Assembly: GCA_033220425.1 (NCBI GenBank)
Contig: CM065647.1
Coordinates: 2,046,001-2,110,000 of the forward strand
Reading direction: 5' to 3'
Origin: Lepraria neglecta
Taxonomy: Eukaryota > Ascomycota > Lecanoromycetes > Lecanorales > Stereocaulaceae
Length of the DNA stretch: 64,000 nucleotides
Position 1 is the first letter of the stretch; the number at the start of each line of letters is the position of its first letter. The notes beneath the pieces were generated by a model that was given only the letters and a program-made list of their open reading frames with translations, did not search any database and was not told the origin of the DNA. The position numbers were made by a program, and so were the translations under genes. This document shows, in pieces, positions 49,124-61,317 of this stretch.

Positions 49124-49436
49124 ACGCAGCAAAACACCCTCTCGTGACTGGTGGCTTGAAAGAACGTGCAAAGTCTGAAGCTCTCATCACATTTTGACAG
49201 AGTCGAACCCCGTAGAATCTGTTGTGGAGGCTTTCCCAGCTTTACTCCTGGAACAGGCCCTCTTTTTCACCGACTGTAGCTCGCAAAGGCACATACGCAC
49301 TATTCGCTTGCCCGTTGATACCATAGAGCATCTGATAGCGATGTAATAAAGAGACCCTTTACTTCTTTCTACTCCAATGTGACCTGCATTGCAGCATGAG
49401 TACTTCTAATCTTTGGTTTGTCTACAAGCTCATCTA
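49124..49436. other. Convergent intergenic region, porin / J protein
   Basis: 313 bp between converging stops; 3' untranslated regions only. Confidence 0.4.
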
Positions 49437-50288
49437 TCATGAATCATCTTTCTGCTTCGGCCTCCTCCCACTAGTCTCAAACATCGTAGGTATCGAAAAA
49501 GCAAAAGTAACAACAGCCGTGATCAAGATAAACTTGAGCAGCACGCTGCCCCCTTCATAATACTCCACACTCTCCTCTTGCATCCTTCTCTGCCTTCGCA
49601 AATCTTGCTGCTCCTGCGTACGGTGATGCCCCTCGCGATCAAAATGAGGCACGCTCCAGTCCACCTGACCCTGCCCAAACCCATATCCTCCACCTCTAGA
49701 CTCTCCAGTACTCGCAGCGCCCGCCCCATCGGCTTGAGACTGCCTCTTCTCGCCATGAGCGCCCCATCCTCCACTACGGTAGAAACTCGGCGGCGGTCCC
49801 TTGAACTGTGTCCGCCGCCTACTTAGTCCGCTTGCAGGTCTTGAACCGAAGGGAGTCGAGGAGCTCGAGTGAGAGCCACGTGGCGTGGTGCGCGAAGGAC
49901 CGGCTTGGGCTCGCTGGATATCTTGGTCATAGCGTGAGCGCTTTTGAGGGGAGCCTAGGATGGCGTAGGCTTCTGAGATTTTGACGAAGCGGCTGGAGGC
50001 TTCGGGGTCGTTGGGATTGTGATCGGGGTGGTGGGCTTTTGAGAGGGAGTAAAATTGCCTGTCGTACTTTAGCCTCTGACGTAGAACATTGCACATTGTA
50101 CATTATGTATTAGGGAAGAATGCACACTTCTTTATGTCTCCTGGAGAGGCGCTGGGCTCAAGGCCCAACGTCTCGTAATGATTTGCGATTTCAGCTCTCC
50201 ATGCTGATGTCGTGTGGAATTGCAGCGCGTGACGATGGATTGGACGAGGACGCAGTAAAGCCAGGGAAAGGCATGGACGTAGTGGCAT
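49437..50288 (-). CDS. Mitochondrial J-domain protein, DNAJC30-like layout
   Basis: Two exons (50288-50128 and 50058-49437), 260 residues. A basic, Arg/His/Ser-rich start without acidic residues (MPLRPCLSLALLRPRPIHRH...) looks like a mitochondrial presequence; the J domain occupies about 36-101 (HYETLGLEPSASPGDIKKQFY, HPD at 64-66, FVKISEAYAILGSPQKRSRYD). A glycine/serine/arginine-rich linker follows, then one membrane helix near 230-250 (VLLKFILITAVVTFAFSIPTMF) and a basic tail. J proteins stimulate Hsp70. This arrangement of presequence, J domain and C-terminal helix resembles human DNAJC30; no orthologue name is implied. The intron splits the J domain between helices I and II. The HPD triad is intact. 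Confidence 0.8.
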
Positions 50289-50701
50289 GCCTCAGCATCA
50301 CTGGTTCCTTGAGATGCCTCCCCACAGTGCTGTTAATGCGTGCTGTTGAATGAGGTAGTTGAGAATTTGCGCTAGAAGTCCCAGAGGTTTAAACTTCTCC
50401 CGCATGATGACGTCTCGGTCTCTGCTTCAGCGCCGAGCAATTATTAGTATTCATTATGTTGCGGTCCATAGGACCTTCGTTCGACAAGATGGTCCATCGG
50501 AGTCTGCGGATCTTTGTTGCAGCGTCGGAATGGCAATATACGGTTGATCCTATGGCCTTTACGGATGGTACTCTAGGTCTGTTCTCAGAGAAGCACAATG
50601 CCTTCTGAACAACCCAATGGCGAAGCCACAGGCCAGACTGAAGCTGCCCCTCAAATGGACCCTCTACCTCGAAAAAGACCACCGATACGTCGCAAATAGA
50701 G

Positions 50702-51982
50702 AATGAGGAGGAAGCTCGGAGTCAGCACAATAGATCCCAGTCACGGCCTTCTATAAGATTACGGCCGAGTAGGAGTCACCATAGCACTGGCAGCACTCCC
50801 TCAAGACCCAGATGGAGACGCTATCTCTCAAAGATCATATTTTCCGTCGTAGACCAATGGTTCCTATTTGCTCTCAGCTTCTTCATACTCCTAGCATCAC
50901 AGGTCCAAGTCCCTAGCTCGTAGCAGGAGAAGAAGGAAATCGTCGTCACATATCTCTGTGTGGCAGCCATCTTCTTCATTACAGGATGCACACTGCCCAC
51001 AAAAGTACTCCTTGCAAACTACAGCCGTTGGAAGCTCCACATTTTTGTCCAGATACAGTCTTTTCTCCTCACGTCTGCTATTGTATACGCTGTCGTCAGC
51101 CTATGCGCGACAAACCCAGACTTCATGGATGCCGGGCTCCTAGTCGGCATGATATTCACCGGATGTGTGCCAACCACCATCTCTTCCAATGTTATAATGA
51201 CGAAGCAAGCGAATGGCAATCAAGCTTTGACCGTGGTACAATCTACGCTGGGCAATTTTCTTGGGCCGTTCATATCGCCATTACTAGTATTAATGTATAC
51301 GAGCACTGGAGCTTGGTACACAAAAGTTCTACCAGGTCTTGGACTAGGGGGCTTTGGTGAATTGTACAGGAGGGTTTTCATGCAGCTTGGGCTTTCGATA
51401 TTTCTTCCACTTGCACGTACCAATGTCCACGGTCCAATTTAGCGAGTAGACATGCTGACTCCTATAAAGTTCGTCGGTCAAGCCACACAAAATGTCTTTC
51501 CCAAGGCCACCCAGAAGGTGTTCTCCGATTGGAAGCTCTCAAAATTAGGATCTTGGTCACTCCTAATAATCATCTGGCAGACCTTCGATCAAGCTTTCGA
51601 GATTCACGCTTTTGATGGTGTAAAAGGCAACAACATAGTATTCGTTATCTTCATATCCGTAGTATTTTATGCCTTATGGACGATTACTTGCTTCTTGCTC
51701 TCGAGACTTTGGCTCAGCAAGGCAGATACAATCGCTGTGGCATACGTGATCCCAGCAAAGACGCCTGCTATGGGTGTTCCGTTGTCTAATGTCATGTTCT
51801 CTGGACTGTCGCCCATTGCGTCCAGGATTCAGATTCCTTTGGTCATATTCCAAGGTCTTCAGATAGCTGCTTGGAGTCTTTTGACACTGGTCTTCCAGCT
51901 ATGGATTGGAGATGGAGAACAGGAAGAGCAGAAGGATGCCGAGAGGGGACCAGAGCAACATGGTGAAGAGCGGGAATCATGA
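50702..51982 (+). pseudogene. SLC10A7/Rch1-like bile-acid-symporter-family carrier with an in-frame stop
   Basis: Reads as a member of the SLC10A7/SBF-like family (yeast Rch1, YMR034C, a plasma-membrane regulator of calcium uptake): VVDQWFLFALSFFILLASQVQVP, TYLCVAAIFFITGCTLPTKVLL, GCVPTTISSNVIMTKQANGNQALTVVQSTLGNFLGPF, and AKTPAMGVPLSNVMF, with about ten membrane helices. Coding runs 50702-51412, then 51470-51982 after an intron 51413-51469 that starts GC. Two problems: a TAG at 50921-50923 lies in frame between the conserved QVQVP and KKEIVVTYL blocks, and the first exon cannot be joined cleanly; an ATG at 50552 with an intron 50568-50699 is one possible start, and the ATG at 50598 runs into a stop. 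Either a recent pseudogene, a base-call error, or stop read-through (UAG followed by CAG). Confidence 0.6.
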
Positions 51983-52390
51983 TGTTGGATCTACCTTACG
52001 ATGGCAGTAACCCATGTCTATGAAATCAGCGGCCCTAGCTATTGTGAAAAAGCATATGTAAACTGAAATAAAAACATCAAAACCTGTATCAAAGCTACGC
52101 ACAATCCGTCAAGCAAATTTCGTGGCAGCGTCCTGCTTCTTGCAAGGTTTTTTGTCACCCCAAAAAGACAAGGCTGGAGAGGACTCGAATTGTCGTCCGA
52201 GAAAGCGCCGTAGGGTTAGGGTTATAGCACCAACGGCTCCACGTATCTTCGCCCCGCCATCGATCACCGAGTCCATTTACATATTCATTTTGGAACACTC
52301 TTTACACCGAGGGCATTCTATTGACGCTATGGGGACCTAGTTGGTTACATTACAGATATCACAAGCAGTTACTCGGTGTTTCCAGCAAAT
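51983..52390. promoter_or_regulatory. Intergenic region and promoter of MetAP2 gene
   Basis: 408 bp between two plus-strand genes. It contains TAGGGTTAGGGTTA at 52211-52224, two telomere-like repeats, about 170 bp before the MetAP2 start. No gene seen. Confidence 0.4.
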
Positions 52391-54049
<1,659 letters not shown>

Positions 54050-54556
54050 GGGAAAAGCTGCTACGACTGTCATGAAAGTGCATTATCCCCCGGTATGGCA
54101 AAATGACTGGCACTTATGATCCATAGCATATGAGAGATACCCCAAAATGTAGATTGGAAATCATTCTCGTCCGGACACTGCCCCTATTCGACGTCCAAGG
54201 TATCTCAAAAGAAGCAGTGATTGGTTAGTTGGGTGGGGCGTGTACCCAAACTGTCCAATTCAGGCTCGGTGCTTGACTGCCAGTGCAGTTAATTTCTGTG
54301 GGAACAGTACCGGCGAGCCCACGCTGGAGTAGGTACTAAGGTACTGTAAACAAAGCCTAGCGTGTAAACTTTCGTCGCTTCACTTGCTATATTTGGGCCT
54401 TGGCGAAATGGATCCTTGCCCGTTCCCTTGCATGTGCGTGGAAATGTTGAACCAGATGAGAACCGTCCTAACATCGTCTTCAACGTTGATTGTGAATCTT
54501 ACCTTTTGAAATGCATGCGGTCAACTGATACCGCCCACGTTCGTTTCGTATTAGCC
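54050..54556. promoter_or_regulatory. Promoter region of the desaturase gene
   Basis: 507 bp between two plus-strand genes. An in-frame extension upstream of 54557 exists but lacks a conserved sequence. No gene seen. Confidence 0.35.
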
Positions 54557-55749
54557 ATGCCTTCCACCGCTGTGACGACCACTGTGCAGGTTTCCTCCCA
54601 GCTTGATCTGCCAAAAGAGAAATCCGCTCGCTTTGATGGCGACCAATTCTTCTGGTCATATACTGAGGAACCACACAGGACGCGGAGACAGGCAATCATG
54701 AAAGCACATCCAGAAGTGACCAAGCTCTGCGGGCCAGAACCCTTGACGAAATACTTCGTGCTTGCAGTCGTTGCATTGCAATTGATTTGTGCAGTACTCC
54801 TACGGAACTCGCCAGTCCTTTCCCTGCGATTCATTGCCACGTCCTACATCATTGGAGCAACGGCAAACCAAAACCTCTTCCTAGCCATCCATGAAATCTC
54901 CCACAACCTCGCCTTCAAGGCTCCACTAGCGAACCGACTATTCGCCGTCTTTGCCAATCTCCCAATTGGAATTCCCTATAGTGCTGCCTTCCGAGTAAGC
55001 AACCCAATGCTCCATACAAAGCCCATCAGCTACAAGACTTAACCACAACAACAGCCATACCACCTAACCCACCACAAATCCCTCGGCGTCGATGGTCTCG
55101 ACACCGACCTCCCCACCCCCTAGAAGCTTTTTTCCTCGACTCCATCCTCGGCAAGGCCTTCTTCTGCACCTTCCAAATCCTGTTCTACGCCCTCCGTCCC
55201 ATGATGGTCTACAAGCTCCCCTTGACCCAAATTCACCTCTTCAACATAATCGCCCAAATCGCTTTCGACATTCTGCTCGTACGATATGCTGGCGTCAAAG
55301 CTCTAGCATACTTGATTATGAGCTCCTTCCTTGCTGGCTCATTACATCCTTGTGCAGGCCATTTCATCGCTGAACACTACGTCTTCGACCAAAAATCTCG
55401 AATCGCAAAAGATGCTGGTAATCTTGTACCCGTGCCAGAAACTTTCTCCTACTACGGGCCGCTCAATATGCTTACCTATAATGTCGGGTTGCATAACGAG
55501 CATCATGATTTCCCAGCTATTCCTTGGACGCGATTGCCAGTGCTGCATGAGATTGCAAAGGACTTTTACGCAGACTTGCCACATCATAAGAGCTGGACTT
55601 GGGTCATTTGGCAGTTCATTTGGGATAAGGAGGTGGGTTTATGGTGTAGGGTGAAACGAAAGGAAGGGGGACGAAAAGTGGGTGGATGGAGAGAGGATGA
55701 GCTGGGGTCTAATGAGCTAAAAGGAGCTAGGATCCCTGGTGTACAATGA
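54557..55749 (+). CDS. Sphingolipid delta-4 desaturase, with a one-base frame break
   Basis: Two exons (54557-54994 and 55055-55749), about 377 residues. All three histidine boxes of membrane desaturases are present: HEISH, HLTHH and HNEHH, with hydrophobic helices between them (LTKYFVLAVVALQLICAVLL, FIATSYIIGA, QIAFDILLVRYAG). The N-terminal DQFFWSYTEEPHRTRRQAIMKAHPEV block is diagnostic of DES1-type dihydroceramide desaturases, which introduce the 4,5 double bond into ceramide in the ER. Near 55,115-55,122 the frame breaks in a run of five C: the upstream frame meets TAG at 55121 while the downstream frame continues LEAFFLDSILGK. One more C would restore the family sequence, so a base-call error in a homopolymer or a real one-base deletion. 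The rest is well conserved. Confidence 0.8.
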
Positions 55750-56170
55750 CCTATGATTTTGGGAATGACATGAATGGGAATGGAAGACTATGCAAGCGCA
55801 ACCTATAGACCTCTTCTGTACATAGAGAGAAAGCACACTCTTTTTTGGCATATTGTTGTATTCAGTGACCACTGCTACCTGGATCTAAACCATACAATAC
55901 AGGGCTATCAACCAAGCAAAGCCATGATCCTCCCAAAGAAAAGTAATTTGGTATTGCTCTTCTCCATTCATGGATCGAGAGAGCACCGTGCACTCATAAC
56001 CTTTTCCGCCTCTAGGTCCTTTACTCGTTCGTAAAGCATCATTGACAGGTCCTCGGCCAGATTTTCCCAGCCCTTGTATGGTTGGCCCCGCAGGCCCAAA
56101 CAAAGCCCCCATAGCCCCCACCCCCAAACCACCTATAGACATCCCCGTCATCGCTTGTTGGATCCACCGA
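55750..56170. other. Convergent intergenic region, desaturase / VAP
   Basis: 421 bp between converging genes. A minus frame of 88 codons (55885-56151) starts 20 bp after the VAP stop; it has a glycine-rich start but no known domain and is not called. Confidence 0.4.
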
Positions 56171-57369
56171 TTAGAAGAGGAAGTAAGCCAGAAGAAAGCT
56201 CAGTAAGCACAAAGCAGCCACAATCTGCACAGGCACGCCGTCCCCAGGTTGTTGCTGAACACCCATACCAGTAGTGCCAGCCGTGATGCGCTCTCGAGAA
56301 TCCTGATTTACCGCATCGGTCTTTCTTTGTCTCAATGCCTGCTCCTCGTTCTGTTGCGTCAATCTCAAAATCGTAGCTTTGGCCTGCGCGAGCTGTGCTT
56401 GTAGATCCTCGCTGGATTTTGGCACTGCGTTCACAACGGTGGTAGCAGCAGAGCTAACCGTTGATTGTGCTGATGCCGTTGCGTTGCTGGCACTTTCAGT
56501 CATGGTCTGGTTGGTGCTGCTAGGCTGCGAATCGGGAGCCATTGAGCGAGTATTGGGGGTGACAGGTTCGGCTTGCTGGGAGCCATATGATGGAGATGGA
56601 GAGCCATAAGACGGAGGTGCTTCGGTGCCGAGATACTGCATTGGCGGTCAGTATCACTCGGAATAGTATCTGTGTTGGTGCCTCACTGTTCCATTGACAT
56701 TGTTATGGTGTGGAGTAGACGTAGTGCCGTCGGCAGCTAGAAAAACGACACGAATTTTTCTCTCCTCAATGGCGCCTTTCGCAACCTTCTCGACGTTTTG
56801 CCACTGCAGATTTGTTAGTGTCTTACATCTGGTACTCTGCAGAGCCGACTGACAATAGCTGTGATGCCGCCCAAATCGCGGTCCGGAGTGATCGCAACGG
56901 ATTGAACTAAGAACTTGTCGCGGCATCGAGCATCGGGAGGAGGATCTTCTCTCATCGCCTGGAGTAGAACTGCAAGACCATCAGCCAGTGGATGTATAAG
57001 GGCTATGTTCGTCGTGCATACCTTGTACCTCGACCTCGCTGCCGACCTCGATGCGCCCTGAGTTGGGCCGGACGCAATACCTTGTCGTTCTTCAGTTCAA
57101 CGATCGGAGATAAGTATATAGAGACATACTGCTTAGGAGCCGTTGTTTTGACCTTAGAACTGAAGTCAGTATTTACTCCAATATGGACCTGTGCAAGATA
57201 TAAGAGCGTACCTTGAATGCTATAGGATCATTGCTTGGATTGCGGAGGTGTAATAGCTGCGTAACTTCATGTGTGAAGGGACCTAATATCCTCAGCTACA
57301 GCAGATATATTGAGATGGCGGGTACCTACGTCGAAAGCCGAGCTCTGGTGGATCGAGTGAGACCGACAT
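56171..57369 (-). CDS. VAP/Scs2-type ER membrane tether (MSP domain)
   Basis: Seven exons (57369-57330, 57282-57212, 57152-57130, 57080-57022, 56969-56854, 56803-56687, 56635-56171), 296 residues. An MSP domain fills about residues 1-125: [56 protein letters not shown], with the [12 protein letters not shown] stretch that binds FFAT motifs. A low-complexity Ser/Thr/Pro linker, a short coiled coil (DLQAQLAQAKATILRLTQQNEEQ, about 215-240) and a single C-terminal membrane helix (VQIVAALCLLSFLLAYFLF) follow, the layout of VAP proteins. They hold lipid-transfer proteins at ER contact sites. The third exon is only 23 bp. The residues all fit, so the splits are confident. Head-to-head with the UBX gene. 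Confidence 0.9.
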
Positions 57370-57788
57370 GATAACGGCTGGATGCTTTGTTCTTGTGTTG
57401 CTGACAGATTGTCGTACTGGGCGAAGAGTGGCGTATTGACAAAGATACTTCGTCGGGAAGATTTAAGGAGGAACGAATCTAGCAAATAGGAACAATGTCA
57501 GGAAGAGTATTATTCTAGGACGGAGAAAATGGTAAACCGTTGTTGACAAACCAACATTGAGGATCAAGAAAGCAGGGCCAAGCGCCCGGGCTCATTGCCG
57601 CTTACCGCGGCAGATCGGAATGACATTCCGGTCCTACTTGATGAGAGCCTTATTGTGTAATAAACATCCTCCAACACGTACATTTTACACTCAATTGCTT
57701 ACGCTTCTTGTCGATAACTTCTATTTAACTTCATATCTGCTTGCTTGAGCCCTATCCCACCCGTACTCCCAACCACAAACTCGCCATC
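57370..57788. promoter_or_regulatory. Divergent promoter, VAP / UBX protein
   Basis: 419 bp between two head-to-head starts. No gene seen. Confidence 0.4.
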
Positions 57789-58846
57789 ATGGCATCCACA
57801 GATCTCGACACACTGATCGATATGGGCTTTGAGAAGCCACGAGCTGAGCTGGCCGTAAAGAAGACTGGCGGATGTATGTCGCCCTCTAAAATTCACGTTA
57901 CTAGAGCCACAAGATGCTTATTTATACAATAGTGCAAGGAGCTCTAGAGTGGCTAGAGAAGAACCAGGACAAGTCTTTCGAAGAGATCACCGCCGCTGAA
58001 GCAGACTCCAAAGAGACTGACCCCAATACGCAAGCCGACGCTCTGAAACCCGGGGAAGAAGCAAAGTCTCTTGTTTGCAACGACTGTGGGAGGAAATTCA
58101 GAAGCCAGGCACAAGCCGAGTTTCATGCCTCCAAATCAGGCCATGTTGATTTTGCTGAATCAACCGAGGAGATTACGCCCTTGACGGAGGAGGAGAAGAA
58201 GACCAAGCTCGAAGAACTCCGGAAGAAGCTTGCAGAGAAGCGGGCTGGTGGCTCCGAGCAGGATAAGTTGGACAAGAAGAAGAACGAAGTTAGTTTTGCA
58301 TGGCGTAATCATTGCAATATGTGAGCTAACATACCACTACAGGAAATCCGGCGGAAGAGCACAAAAGAGACGGCAGACATCAAAGAAGACCTCAAGAAGA
58401 AAGAGCAGCTCAAGGAGGCTGCTGTCAAGAAGCGAGAGAAGCAAGAGGAAATCGCCGCCAAAGAACGCATCAAGCAGAAGATTGCTACAGACAAAGAAGA
58501 GCGACGACTGAAGACAGAGAAGGAGAAGGCTGAGCGCGAGGGCCGAGCACCACCAGCCGCTCCAAAGGCGGCGACTCCTACGACTTCCGGACCTGTAGCC
58601 TCGAAGCCAGCTGCAGCGTACACTGAGACACGACTCCGGCTACAAACTCCCTCGGGTAGTGTCCAGAAGTCGTTTCCGGTCGATAATACCCTTTTCGAAG
58701 TTGCTGCAGCTGTGACACAAGAGTCCGGTGTGGAAATCACCAGCTTCACCCAGAACTACCCAAAGAAAGTCTTCGATACGGTGGATTTCGGGGCGACTTT
58801 GAAAGAGCTCGGATTGGTGCCGAGTGCTTCGTTGATTGTGAAATGA
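57789..58846 (+). CDS. UBA-UBX protein, SAKS1/UBXN1-like Cdc48 cofactor
   Basis: Three exons (57789-57873, 57933-58288, 58343-58846), 314 residues. UBA domain at about 3-42 with MGF at 12-14 (LIDMGFEKPRAELAVKKTGGLQGALEWLEK); a C2H2-type zinc finger with C77, C80, H93 and H99; a long charged coiled coil about 115-230 rich in Lys/Glu (EELRKKLAEKRAGG, KKREKQEEIAAKERIKQK); and a C-terminal UBX domain (TRLRLQTPSGSVQKSF...NYPKKVFD...LKELGLVPSASLIVK). The same order occurs in human UBXN1 (SAKS1), which links ubiquitin to p97/Cdc48. The UBX FPR loop reads YPK here. Spliced UBA join is exact (GG-LQGALEW). Confidence 0.88.
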
Positions 58847-59376
58847 ATGTGCTCGCATTTCTCACGATCTCATGAATAATGATGATTGCATCAAAATGGC
58901 GTGTTCAAGGACATTAGGAAAAGCATAGCAAGGCGTCTGGGACATTCGACAGACTGAGATGGGCATTATTGTCAACGCTTTTTTCTAGATGGGTCATTCG
59001 CGCAAGCGTTATGGAAAGGTTCTTCGATGGGAAGCATGCATGCTGGATGGGATACTGGGAAACCATGTCTTTTTAGTTCCCTTCTCGAATGTGAGAGGGC
59101 GAATGATCGCCCATATTAGCGACGGATAGTCGACAGATAGCTGACAGCTCCCAAATCTCACTCTTACAGACTCCAGAAGCTCTATTAAACCTTCGTAAAA
59201 GAATGGAGCCAGACTTGGCCACGTGATCAGGCGCCTAAATTTAACCTAAATTTGACGCGTTCGCGAGCACATCTCCATCGTCACCAAAAGCCAAAGTGCT
59301 ATGCGAAAGCTATAGTAGAAGTGATAGGGCTTCCTTTAGTTGCTATTGCTATGCTCAAGCATCAAGCTTGTTCAAT
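58847..59376. promoter_or_regulatory. Intergenic region with RAD52 promoter
   Basis: 530 bp between the UBX gene and RAD52. It contains CACGTG (59220-59225) and ACGCGT (59255-59260). No gene seen. Confidence 0.45.
59255..59260. promoter_or_regulatory. MCB (MluI cell-cycle box) upstream of RAD52
   Basis: ACGCGT, the binding site of the MBF factor that switches on DNA replication and repair genes at G1/S, 117 bp before the RAD52 ATG, within TTTGACGCGTTCGCG. Confidence 0.5.
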
Positions 59377-61317
59377 ATGCCTGAGTGAACAGTGTTTCTT
59401 GTTTGACTAAGCATACGCTAACGTATACTAGTCAAGGCGACCAGCACAAGCCTGCTGCTACTTCGGTCAATCCATTCGAGGAGGTGAAACTCCATATCAG
59501 CGAATACACTGCCCAGGAGATTGCCACATTATCGAATCGTCTAGAGAAACAGTTGGGACCGGAATATATATCGTCAAGGCCGGGCGCTGGAGGAGGGAAG
59601 GTACACTATTTATCGGCAGATAAATGCATCAATCTCGCGAATGAAGTCTTTGGGTTCAACGGATGGTCGAGTGGAATCCAGCAGGTGCAAATCGACTTCG
59701 TAAGAACAAAGCAGATGAATACTATGCACAGAGGGTCTAAGTCTTGACTAGGTCGATGAGAACCAAACCACCGGGAGAGTCAGCCTCGGCTTATCAGTCA
59801 TTGTCAGAGTCACACTCCGAGATGGCACATTCCATGAGGTAAATACTAGAGCCAGGTTCGCTACTCTGTACAAATCGCTCATGGGGAATAGGATATCGGC
59901 TACGGGCACATCGAGAATTGCAAAGGCAAAGCCCCAGCTTTCGAGAAAGCAAAGAAAGAAGGGACCACAGATGGGCTGAAAAGAGCTTTACGCAACTTTG
60001 GAAATCTGCTTGGTAATTGTGTTTACGACAAAGACTACGTGGCGAAGGTCACCAAGCTCAAGATTGCTCCTGTAGGAAGACCTTCCAAAATACGCTGCCA
60101 TTAGCTGACGCAGAGTAGACAAAATGGGACCCCGATAATCTCCATAGACACCCCGACTTCGCTCCGGTAAAGAAGAAATCCGCGGATGAAGGCCTATCAA
60201 GGCAGCTCAGTCTTCCACAATTACGAAGAGAATGGCCTGCAGAGACCGATGACTCACGAGCTACGTGTACGTTTTGTCCGGTATAGTGCATCGTCGAGTA
60301 GTTCCTAACCAGCTCGGTAGCTTTTGTCGGAGATCCAGAAGATGAGTTTGGAAGTAAGGTGGCAATATGCTCGGTCTGTCTAACCACCGCTAACATCCAA
60401 AAGGTGACGACTTCGACGAAGTTGACTTCAGCGTACCTCAAGGCGACCATCCAGATGAGGTGACCTTGAACCCTTCTATATCATCAGAACACTTACGACG
60501 CAGGAACAGCCTGGCGAATAATGGGCGGCCCCAATCTCGCATCGCAGATCAGAACAATAACCAGAGAGTCCGATCCCAATTGGCACGAAATCATTCTACT
60601 GTACTCGCTCCTAGCCCACAGACACCTATGAGCCCTGGAGTCAACAGTATGGTACGGCCAACAACCATGGGCGAAGATTCAAAAGCTCCAGTCCAATTTG
60701 CAAAACCTCAGCAACCTGCTCACTCACAACAAGAGAACATGGCGATCAAAGCACAACAGTTACCTCCATCGCGAGCCCCTCAGAATCTTCCTCCTCCGAA
60801 TAACGCCCACTCCAACGAGACGACTAGCCTTGACTCATCAAATACATCCGACTACGAACCACCCGTAGGCTTCTTCACAGCACGAGCTGCGGAATCACTG
60901 CAAAGCGGCCCCACTTCAGCTGTCAAGGCGCCTGCCTTCAACCCTCACCTAGAAAGTCCCTCGATCCGCAAGACCGCAGGAGTGGACCACACAAAGACCA
61001 AGCCAGTAGGCCGAGATCTCGTTGGAGCGCCACCAGCACCAGCGGTCCCTCGAGCTAGCTTCACTAATCCCCAATCGGACAAGATGCGAAAAGTCGGTAT
61101 GCCAATGGCCGCAGCAAGTCCGCTGCAGAACCGAGGCTCCTATAAGCCACCGCAGATGAAGAGGCCAGCGGAGAGTAATGGCGCAAGATCGGCGCTGGGG
61201 GATGTCACTAATGCGTCTGTCAATGTGTCAGCTGATACTAGTGGAGATGTCAAAAGGCAGAAGATTGGAATGGAAGCCCAAGGAGTCTCGAAAAATCACG
61301 ACATGCTGAATATATAA
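59377..61317 (+). CDS. RAD52: DNA repair and recombination protein RAD52
   Basis: Seven exons (59377-59384, 59432-59699, 59752-59838, 59892-60071, 60119-60266, 60321-60353, 60404-61317), 545 residues. N-terminal annealing domain (about 20-190) with [109 protein letters not shown], then HRHPDFAP; an acidic [17 protein letters not shown] spot follows, and a long disordered C-terminus with [12 protein letters not shown] and a basic KRQK near the end. It binds single strands and mediates Rad51 loading and strand annealing. The first exon is only 8 bp (MPD), joined over a 47-bp intron with a perfect branch site GCTAAC; this start is inferred. Confidence 0.9.

Noticed and set aside
55885-56151. 88-codon minus-strand frame after VAP
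   Set aside because: Glycine-rich start but no domain, no separate promoter room; most likely VAP 3' untranslated region.
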